Of a stretch of DNA of 10,690 nucleotides, positions 6,240 to 10,690 are shown in pieces. Both the position numbers and the translations under genes were made by a program. Each line of letters begins with the position of its first letter. Positions within the stretch are counted from its first letter, which is position 1. Under the pieces are notes generated by a model. That model was not told where the DNA came from and made no database searches. It saw nothing but the letters and a program-made list of their open reading frames with translations. Location of the stretch: positions 1 through 10,690 of the forward strand of contig UQRR01000071.1 of the NCBI GenBank assembly GCA_900543455.1, in the 5' to 3' direction. The stretch comes from an uncultured Dialister sp. GTDB taxonomy: Bacteria; Bacillota; Negativicutes; Veillonellales; Dialisteraceae.

Positions 6240-6269
6240 TTGACAAGAGGGGAGAAATGGCATCATAGT
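6240..6269 (+). promoter_or_regulatory. Candidate promoter for the threonine aldolase gene
   Basis: A perfect -35 TTGACA (6240-6245), an 18-base spacer and a weaker -10 CATAGT (6264-6269). Transcription would start near 6276, only a few bases before the 165-bp inverted-repeat element, which would then lie wholly within the untranslated leader. The -10 is a four-of-six match, so this is tentative. Confidence 0.45.
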
Positions 6270-6281
6270 AGAGCAGACACA

Positions 6282-6446
6282 TAGGGAAACGCTGATTAAA
6301 TCGCAGAGTCAAATTCCACAAGAAATTTTATGCATGGCTTCGTCATAACCTTCCTTAAATAGCTCGCTATTCGCGTCAGGTTATTCCTCGCCATGTATAA
6401 AATTTCAAGAGTAAAATCTGACAACGATTTAATCAGTGTTTCCCTA
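6282..6446. mobile_element. MITE-like 165-bp element with long inverted ends
   Basis: The left end GGGAAACGCTGATTAAATC (6284-6302) and the right end, its near-perfect inverse (6426-6444, one G/A change), are bounded by TA on each side, consistent with a TA target duplication. Inside, GAAATTTTATGCATGGC (about 6322-6338) pairs with GCCATGTATAAAATTTC (about 6390-6407) at 16 of 17 positions, and AATAGC-TC-GCTATT (6358-6371) forms the exact centre. The whole element is therefore one long imperfect hairpin. There is no open reading frame of note and no transposase in the window, so it would be moved in trans. Its first 27 bases recur exactly at 8585-8611. Confidence 0.85.
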
Positions 6447-6531
6447 GTAAGAAGTGAGAAGCAGCATGTGAGCCCGTTCAGAAGACTCGATACTGCCCCA
6501 CCCATTATCATTTACAAAAAGGACATTCACC

Positions 6532-7575
6532 ATGAAAAAGAAACTCCCCTTCGCCTCCGACTACATGGAAGGCTGCCATCCGAATATTCTCCATCGTCTT
6601 TCTGAAACAAACCACCAGCCATGCGCCGGCTACGGACTGGATGACATCTCAGAAAACGCCCGTGCGCGCATCCGAAAAGCATGCGGCGCGCCGGATGCAG
6701 AGGTGAAATTCCTCGTCGGCGGCACCCAGACCAATGCCACCGTCATCGACTGCATTCTCCGCCCCTACGAAGGCGTCATCGCTGCCGACAGCGGCCATGT
6801 GAATGTCCATGAAGCAGGTGCAATCGAGTGGGGCGGACACAAAGTGCTCGCCCTTCCCTCGAAAGAAGGCAAGCTGACCGCCGAAGCGATCGATCGCTTC
6901 GTCTCCGATTTCTTCGCTGATGAAAATTGGGAACACATGGTACATCCCGGCATGGTCTACATTTCCCAGCCGACCGAATGGGGCACTCTCTATTCAAAAA
7001 AAGAGCTGACAGACATTTCTGCCGTCTGCCGCAGGCACCACATTCCTCTCTTCGTCGATGGAGCCCGCCTCGCCTACGCCCTCGGCAGCTCCTCCAATGA
7101 CGTCACCCTCGAAGACCTTGCGCGCCTCGCAGACGTCTTCTATATCGGCGGCACGAAATGCGGCGCACTCTTCGGCGAAGCCGTCGTGATCCCTGACCCG
7201 CGCCTCATCTTGCACTTCTTCCCCATGATCAAGCAGCACGGTGCGCTCCTCGCCAAAGGCTGGCTCCTCGGCATCCAATTTGACGAGCTCTTCAAAGATG
7301 GCCTCTATTTGCAGATGGGACGCACCGCCGACCTCTATGCAGAAGAAATCAAAAAAGCGCTCACCGCCAAAGGGATCCCCCTCTACTTTGACTCCCCTAC
7401 GAACCAGATCTTCTTCACCATAGAAAACTGCCGGATGGAAAAGCTCAAAGAGACCGTCGATTTCGGCTTCGGCTGCAAAGCCGACGACAGCCACAGCATC
7501 ATCCGCTTCTGCACCAGCTGGGCGACAAAGGAAGAAGATGTGAAAGCTCTCGTCCGTGTGATTGAGGCTTTGTGA
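6532..7575 (+). CDS. ltaE: Low-specificity L-threonine aldolase
   Basis: A 347-residue PLP-dependent enzyme of the beta-eliminating lyase family (aspartate aminotransferase fold), expected to cleave L-threonine and allo-threonine to glycine and acetaldehyde in the cytoplasm. Seen: FASDYMEGCHP (7-17) near the N-terminus, GGTQTN (63-68) for cofactor phosphate, SGHVNVHEAGAIE (87-99) with H89 at the position of the ring-stacking histidine, QPTEWGTLYS (146-155), FVDGARL (174-180) with D176 for the pyridine nitrogen, and YIGGTKCGALFGEAVV (204-219) with K209 as the Schiff-base lysine. C-terminal RFCTSWAT supplies the substrate-binding arginine. AAAAAGGA lies 10 bases before the ATG. It is transcribed alone, divergently from sucC, and a MITE-like element occupies its leader. 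No clear terminator follows; the downstream gap is filled by repeats. The exact amino-acid substrate is inferred from family. Confidence 0.9.
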   Translation: MKKKLPFASDYMEGCHPNILHRLSETNHQPCAGYGLDDISENARARIRKACGAPDAEVKFLVGGTQTNATVIDCILRPYEGVIAADSGHVNVHEAGAIEWGGHKVLALPSKEGKLTAEAIDRFVSDFFADENWEHMVHPGMVYISQPTEWGTLYSKKELTDISAVCRRHHIPLFVDGARLAYALGSSSNDVTLEDLARLADVFYIGGTKCGALFGEAVVIPDPRLILHFFPMIKQHGALLAKGWLLGIQFDELFKDGLYLQMGRTADLYAEEIKKALTAKGIPLYFDSPTNQIFFTIENCRMEKLKETVDFGFGCKADDSHSIIRFCTSWATKEEDVKALVRVIEAL

Positions 7576-7580
7576 CAGGG

Positions 7581-7643
7581 GACTAGTGACTGGTGACTGG
7601 TAGCTAGTGACTAGGGATTAGGGATTAGGGATTAGGAGACTGA
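7581..7643. repeat. Nine-unit heptad array (GACTAGT grading to GATTAGG)
   Basis: Nine consecutive 7-base units in unbroken register: GACTAGT, GACTGGT, GACTGGT, AGCTAGT, GACTAGG, GATTAGG, GATTAGG, GATTAGG, AGACTGA. The fifth unit is a hybrid between the two unit types, showing that both belong to one evolving array. It begins 5 bases after the threonine aldolase stop codon. Confidence 0.92.
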
Positions 7644-7644
7644 G

Positions 7645-7680
7645 AGATATCAGACATCAGACTTCTGATGTCTGATATCT
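7645..7680. repeat. 17-bp perfect palindrome between heptad arrays
   Basis: AGATATCAGACATCAGA and TCTGATGTCTGATATCT are exact inverse copies separated by CT. The right arm is the first two and a half units of the TCTGACN array, so the left arm looks like an inverted copy of the start of that array. It could form a strong hairpin in the ltaE transcript, but no T-tract follows. Confidence 0.9.
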
Positions 7681-7733
7681 GACTTCTGACGTCTGACCTC
7701 TGACTTCTGACGTCTGACCTCTGACTTCTGACC
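7664..7733. repeat. Ten-unit heptad array TCTGAYN with 21-base superperiod
   Basis: Ten units of 7 bases in perfect register: TCTGATG, TCTGATA, then TCTGACT, TCTGACG, TCTGACC repeated as a 21-base triplet, then TCTGACT and TCTGACC. The next units (TGTAAAG, TCTAAAG at 7734-7747) are decayed. The ordered last base (T, G, C) points to duplication in 21-base blocks. Confidence 0.93.
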
Positions 7734-7747
7734 TGTAAAGTCTAAAG

Positions 7748-7795
7748 TCTCCTGGTCTCCTGGTTCCCTAGTCCCCTAGTCCCTAAGCCCCAAGC
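7748..7795. repeat. Six-unit 8-base repeat block
   Basis: TCTCCTGG, TCTCCTGG, TTCCCTAG, TCCCCTAG, TCCCTAAG and CCCCAAGC follow in register, a period of 8 rather than 7, directly after the heptad arrays. The CCTAG cores are the inverse of CTAGG in the array at 7609-7636. Confidence 0.8.
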
Positions 7796-7906
7796 GGGCA
7801 TCACCGCAATTCATCCTTCGCGGCGCTTAGGGAAAGTATCACACGCAATCAGCGTCCCTCATGAGCTAGCCATGAACCCCTTCCCCATTTTCCAAAGGCC
7901 CGCTTG
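7796..7906. other. Non-coding, decayed mosaic module
   Basis: GGGCATCACCGCAATTCATCC and CGGCGCTTAGGG resemble the GGGCATCGCCCCAT and CGGCGCTT parts of the mosaic modules. AGGGAAAGTATCA and AATCAGCGTCCCT (about 7829-7861) look like worn inverted ends of the GGGAAACGCTGATT family. No gene is seen. Confidence 0.4.
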
Positions 7907-7955
7907 AGAAATTCAAGTATCCCTAAAAAATATGCTCGTGGATACTTGAATTTCT
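7907..7955 (+). promoter_or_regulatory. Long inverted repeat, candidate TetR-family operator
   Basis: AGAAATTCAAGTATCC (7907-7922) and its exact inverse GGATACTTGAATTTCT (7940-7955) are separated by 17 bases, so the arm centres are 33 bases apart, about three DNA turns. The right arm covers the -35 hexamer of the tetR-like gene's promoter. Position and symmetry suggest self-regulation by its product, which is inference. Confidence 0.6.
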
Positions 7956-7974
7956 ACTTCCGATATTTTACAAT
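7946..7974 (+). promoter_or_regulatory. Promoter of the TetR-family gene
   Basis: -35 TTGAAT (7946-7951), 17-base spacer, -10 TACAAT (7969-7974). The start of transcription would fall near 7981, leaving about 45 bases of leader before the ATG. Confidence 0.65.
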
Positions 7975-8026
7975 AGCATATATCATACAAGTCGTTTTAT
8001 ATCAGCCATTGTGAAAGAGGAACCCC

Positions 8027-8587
8027 ATGGATCGCAGACAGCAGAAGACCAGAGCCGCTATCTTCGAAGCATTCAGCGCTCTGTTATCAGAAAAGCCATA
8101 TTCAAAAATCACCATCCAGAATATCATCGATCGTGCCAATATCGGCCGCAGCACATTCTATGCACATTTCCAGACCAAAGACAGCCTCTTAGAGGACATG
8201 TGTCAGGAACTCTTCGAGCACATCGTGGACGGTGTCATGAATGACAACCACCCCTCTGACGATCACCAGCATACCGGCCTTCCGGATCCTGTCTTCTGCC
8301 ACCTCTTAGAGCATATCGCAGAGAATACGAACCACCTGCGCGACCTGCTCATCTCTGAAAGCTCCGACTTCTTCCTGCGCTACTTCAAGGCGAGCCTCTC
8401 CCGCCTCATCGCCTCCTACCTCCTGAGCCACCACAAGGAAATCCCTGTCCCCGAAGATTTCCTCCTGAATCACATCTCCGGCAGCTTCGTCGAAATGGTC
8501 CAGTGGTGGGTACGCAAAAACAAAATGCAGGCGACGCCCAAAGAGCTGAACGCCTACTTCCAGACCGTGATCGAGCCGCTGCTCTAG
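8027..8587 (+). CDS. TetR/AcrR-family transcriptional regulator
   Basis: A 186-residue one-component regulator. Residues about 6-65 form the TetR N-terminal DNA-binding domain: MDRRQQKTRAAIFEAFSALL, then the helix-turn-helix ITIQNIIDRANIGRSTFYAHFQTKDSLLEDM (28-58), in which RSTFYAHF is the recognition helix. The rest (about 80-186) is all-helical and should hold the ligand pocket and dimer face; its pattern resembles the TetR_C_8-like group, with SGSFVEMVQWWV at 151-162. The ATG at 8027 follows AGAGGA. The gene has its own promoter with a long inverted repeat over the -35, so autoregulation is likely. No transporter or enzyme gene lies beside it, so its other targets are elsewhere or it acts on ltaE or guaB. 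Its TAG stop is the first three bases of a repeat end, so its last residues may have been set by that insertion. Confidence 0.92.
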   Translation: MDRRQQKTRAAIFEAFSALLSEKPYSKITIQNIIDRANIGRSTFYAHFQTKDSLLEDMCQELFEHIVDGVMNDNHPSDDHQHTGLPDPVFCHLLEHIAENTNHLRDLLISESSDFFLRYFKASLSRLIASYLLSHHKEIPVPEDFLLNHISGSFVEMVQWWVRKNKMQATPKELNAYFQTVIEPLL

Positions 8588-8611
8588 GGAAACGCTGATT
8601 AAATCGCAGAG
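8585..8611. repeat. Solo end of the MITE-like family, supplying the tetR stop
   Basis: These 27 bases are identical to 6282-6308, the left end of the complete element, and include GGGAAACGCTGATTAAATC. No matching right end occurs downstream. The TA-G at its edge is the stop codon of the TetR-family gene (8585-8587), placing the insertion at a TA dinucleotide in or at the end of that gene. Confidence 0.85.
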
Positions 8612-8623
8612 GCGCATCCTCTC

Positions 8624-8692
8624 GCCCCTTCCTCTGGAAGGGGCAGCCGAGCGGAGCGAGGCGGGGTTGGCCCCCACGTATGTTAGACCACA
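8624..8692. repeat. GC-rich companion repeat with 9-bp hairpin
   Basis: GCCCCTTCC-TCT-GGAAGGGGC (8624-8644) is a perfect 9-bp stem with 3-base loop. It is followed by GAGCGGAGCGAGGCGGGG and TTGGCCCCC, giving further GC-rich pairing options. A worn relative adjoins the collapsed element near position 75-92. No T-tract follows, so a terminator role is unlikely. Confidence 0.55.
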
Positions 8693-8925
8693 GGGATTAG
8701 GGATCACGAGTGACTTGCATACCACTTTCGGGCATCGCCCCATTTCGTCATCCTGAGCGGCGAGAAACGTCGTATGTGAGATAACGAATGCCAGAACAGT
8801 TGCGACCTCGTCATCGATCTCGGCGAAGCCGCCACCTTCATTCCTCCATTCCTCATTCGGGGCGAGCTTTCGCAAACGATCAAGGGTCGATACGCCTCGT
8901 GGGCGCCCCCTGAACCTGACAACCC
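8693..8925. repeat. Mosaic intergenic module, copy D
   Basis: It starts with GGGATTA-GGGATCA-CGAGTGA-CTTGC (heptad register), then TTTCGGGCATCGCCCCAT (about 8726-8743), a GCGGCGAGAAACGTCGT segment, CATTCCT units (8839-8860, with one extra base), and CTTTCGCAAACGATCAAGGG (about 8867-8887) followed by CGCCCCCTGAACC. Order and sequence parallel copies A and B, with about 100 bases of different DNA in the middle. No gene is supported in this 507-base gap before guaB; an antisense open frame through it is built from repeats. Confidence 0.7.
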
Positions 8926-8943
8926 ATCTCATAAAACTCTCAC

Positions 8944-8972
8944 AAACTCCGCCTATCCAAGGCGGAGTTTTT
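8944..8972 (+). terminator. Rho-independent terminator before guaB
   Basis: AAACTCCGCC and GGCGGAGTTT form a 10-bp stem around a 7-base loop, ending in TTTTTA on the plus strand. It would stop transcripts arriving from the TetR-family gene and insulate the guaB promoter. Confidence 0.85.
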
Positions 8973-9014
8973 ACGCTATAATAGTACAAATACATAGGTC
9001 ACGGGAAAAAACGC

Positions 9015-9043
9015 TTGACCGAATACGAGTAAAGAGGTATAGT
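9015..9043 (+). promoter_or_regulatory. guaB promoter
   Basis: -35 TTGACC (9015-9020), 17-base spacer, -10 TATAGT (9038-9043), each matching consensus at five of six positions. The leader is about 45 bases, too short for a purine riboswitch. A perfect TATAAT at 8977-8982 lies upstream but has no -35 at the right distance. Confidence 0.8.
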
Positions 9044-9094
9044 AAGTTAATTTATTTTCATCTTTTTACTCTATTTTTATTTAAGGAGGAAATA

Positions 9095-10600
9095 ATGGCA
9101 ACCTACATCAATGAACCGGCTCATACCTTTAATGAATATCTGCTCATTCCCGGATATTCTGACTGCAGCTGCATCCCGGCGAACGTCTCTCTGAAGACCC
9201 CGCTGGTCAGATACAAAAAAGGGGAAACACCGGCCATCACATTAAACATCCCAATGGTTTCTGCGATCATGCAGGCCGTCTCCGGTGAAAAGCTCGCTGT
9301 CGAACTCGCAAGAAACGGCGGCGTTTCCTTTATCTACGGATCCCAGACTCCTGAAGAAGAAGCAGCCATGGTTGCCAGAGTCAAAGCACAGAAAGCAGGC
9401 TTTGTTCCTTCCGATTCGAACCTGTCGCCAGAAGCGACCTTAGCTGACGTCCTTGCCCTCAAAGCAAAGACCGGCCACTCCACCATCGCCATCACGGAAG
9501 ACGGCACCTCCAACGGCAAAATGGTAGGCATCGTTTCCTCCAGAGACTACCGCGTAAGCCGCATGGACAAGAGCGAAAAGGTCAAAAACTTCATGACCCC
9601 GGTCGACAAACTTGTCAAAGCCAATTACGGCATCACCCTCTCCGAAGCCAATGACATCATCTGGGACAACAAGATCAATTCTCTGCCGGTCCTCTATGAA
9701 GACGGCCGCCTCTACGGCTTCGTATTCCGCAAAGACTACGACTCCCATCAGGAAAACCCGAATGAAATGCTCGACGCGCAGAAACGCTTCATCGTCGGTG
9801 CCGGCATCAATTCCAGAGACTACGCTGACCGCGTGCCGCTCCTCGTAGACGCAGGCGCAGATGTCCTCTGCATCGACTCCTCCGAAGGCTTCTCCGAATG
9901 GCAGAAGATCACCATCAACTGGATCCGTGAACGTTACGGCGAAAAAGTCAAAGTCGGCGCAGGCAATGTCGTCGACAGAGAAGGCTTCCTCTTCCTCGCA
10001 GAAGCTGGCGCAGACTTCGTCAAAGTCGGCATCGGCGGCGGCTCCATCTGCATCACCCGTGAAACCAAAGGCATCGGCCGCGGCCAGGCAACGGCTCTCA
10101 TCGAAGTCTGCCAGGCCAGAGATGAATACTACAAGAGAACCGGCATCTATGTACCGGTCTGCTCCGACGGCGGCATCGTTTACGACCACCACATCACACT
10201 GGCCCTCGCCATGGGCGCTGACTTCGTCATGCTCGGCCGCTACTTTGCCCGCTTCGACGAATCCCCGACACAGAAGAGAACCGTCGGCGGCACCATCGTC
10301 AAGGAATACTGGGGCGAAGGTTCCAACCGTGCCAGAAACTGGGGCCGTTATGACCTCGACGGTTCCAAGAAGCTCGCTTTCGAAGAAGGCGTAGACTCCT
10401 ATGTCCCCTATGCTGGTCCGCTGAAAGAAAACGTCGAAAAGACCTGCGCGAAGATCAAAGCCACCATGTGCAACTGCGGCGCTATCACCATCCCGCAGCT
10501 TCAGGAAAAGGCGAAGCTGACTCTCGTCTCTGCGACCTCCATCGTAGAAGGCGGCGCTCACGACGTCATCCGTAAAGAAAAAGACGGCTCGGATAGATAA
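9095..10600 (+). CDS. guaB: IMP dehydrogenase (Tritrichomonas-like class)
   Basis: A 501-residue enzyme that oxidises IMP to XMP with NAD+, the committed step to guanine nucleotides. The TIM barrel is split by two CBS domains (about 105-220; GIVSSRDYRV at 145-154 and GFVFRKDYDSH at 208-218). Catalytic parts: D261 in LCIDSSEG, GAGNVVD (288-294), the loop GIGGGSICITRE (312-323) with nucleophile C319, SDGGIVYD (357-364), ML-GRYFARFDESP (379-391) and the mobile flap with R418-Y419 in NWGRYD. K310 and E431 occupy the NAD-site positions typical of mycophenolate-insensitive enzymes. Residue numbers and wording, including the MATY-x-EPxHTFNEYLLIPG start, match from memory the Tritrichomonas foetus enzyme rather than the 485-residue B. 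subtilis type with GPGSICTTR. AAGGAGG lies 7 bases before the ATG. It is a single-gene unit with its own promoter and terminator. Confidence 0.97.
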   Translation: MATYINEPAHTFNEYLLIPGYSDCSCIPANVSLKTPLVRYKKGETPAITLNIPMVSAIMQAVSGEKLAVELARNGGVSFIYGSQTPEEEAAMVARVKAQKAGFVPSDSNLSPEATLADVLALKAKTGHSTIAITEDGTSNGKMVGIVSSRDYRVSRMDKSEKVKNFMTPVDKLVKANYGITLSEANDIIWDNKINSLPVLYEDGRLYGFVFRKDYDSHQENPNEMLDAQKRFIVGAGINSRDYADRVPLLVDAGADVLCIDSSEGFSEWQKITINWIRERYGEKVKVGAGNVVDREGFLFLAEAGADFVKVGIGGGSICITRETKGIGRGQATALIEVCQARDEYYKRTGIYVPVCSDGGIVYDHHITLALAMGADFVMLGRYFARFDESPTQKRTVGGTIVKEYWGEGSNRARNWGRYDLDGSKKLAFEEGVDSYVPYAGPLKENVEKTCAKIKATMCNCGAITIPQLQEKAKLTLVSATSIVEGGAHDVIRKEKDGSDR

Positions 10601-10614
10601 GCTAACTGCCAATA

Positions 10615-10664
10615 AAAAAGGAGCTGTGAAGAAATGAATCCTCATTTCTTCACAGCTCCTTTTT
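10615..10664. terminator. guaB terminator with 23-bp perfect stem
   Basis: The arms 10615-10637 and 10642-10664 are exact inverse copies around the loop ATCC. The stem begins with AAAAAGGAGC and ends GCTCCTTTTT, so it can end transcription in both directions. It starts 14 bases after the guaB stop. Confidence 0.95.
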
Positions 10665-10690
10665 ACTTTGCTTTCATTTGGTTCAGGGTT

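Noticed and set aside
7581..7795. CRISPR array
   Set aside because: The units are 7-8 bases long and directly abutting, with no spacers and no cas genes nearby.
8977..8982. Perfect TATAAT as the main guaB promoter
   Set aside because: No -35-like hexamer lies 16-18 bases upstream, where the terminator stem sits. The 9015-9043 pair is better spaced.
8306..8995. A 229-residue minus-strand open frame
   Set aside because: It runs antisense through the TetR-family gene and then through repeat modules and the terminator; it has no ribosome binding site and no family-like motifs.
9044..9094. Purine or guanine riboswitch in the guaB leader
   Set aside because: The leader from the preferred promoter is about 45 AT-rich bases with no conserved three-way junction or expression-platform hairpin.
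9440..10645. A 401-residue minus-strand open frame opposite guaB
   Set aside because: It mirrors the strongly biased codons of guaB and starts inside the terminator hairpin; its composition is skewed to Phe, Asp, Ala and Val as expected of an antisense shadow.

Overview
The window looks like a chromosomal segment of a moderate-GC anaerobic member of the Bacillota. The adjacent DUF2953 and GerW/YtfJ genes, the strong AGGAGG ribosome binding sites, the short perfect-stem terminators and the Tritrichomonas-like class of IMP dehydrogenase all fit that. A Negativicutes host of the Veillonellaceae/Dialister kind is my best guess, from the gene mix and the style of the intergenic repeats. There is no rRNA or marker gene here, so the genus is only an inference.

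Layout. The first 6.0 kb is read on the minus strand. (1) A tightly overlapping operon runs leftward from 2299: a WYL-domain regulator, a DUF2953 membrane protein, then a GerW/YtfJ-family protein. (2) A PAP2-type membrane phosphatase and a 70-residue two-helix membrane protein follow, each with its own good sigma-70-like promoter. (3) sucC then sucD encode the beta and alpha subunits of succinyl-CoA synthetase. They are separated by 273 bp of repeat-filled DNA, and a terminator-like hairpin lies in the sucC leader. From 6.2 kb on, genes are read on the plus strand: a low-specificity threonine aldolase, a TetR-family regulator with a striking inverted repeat over its promoter, and an IMP dehydrogenase with a strong promoter and a 23-bp-stem terminator.

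Function. The genes are mostly housekeeping: energy/acyl-CoA metabolism (sucCD), amino-acid metabolism (threonine aldolase), guanine nucleotide synthesis (guaB), envelope lipid phosphate chemistry (PAP2) and two regulators. I see no defence, secretion, phage or biosynthetic cluster.

The unusual content is between the genes. Nearly every intergenic gap carries short arrays with a strict 7-base period (GACTAGT, GATTAGG, TCTGACN, CATTTCT, TATTTGT and others), changing to an 8-base period in one block. Three gaps also share a mosaic module with a GGGCATCGCCCCAT core and a CGGCGC...GCGCCG hairpin. A second family has GGGAAACGCTGATTAAATC ends: one complete, symmetrical, TA-flanked 165-bp element before the threonine aldolase gene, one collapsed 45-bp hairpin near the left edge, and one single end that supplies the stop codon of the TetR gene. 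This layered repeat system is the part most worth following up.
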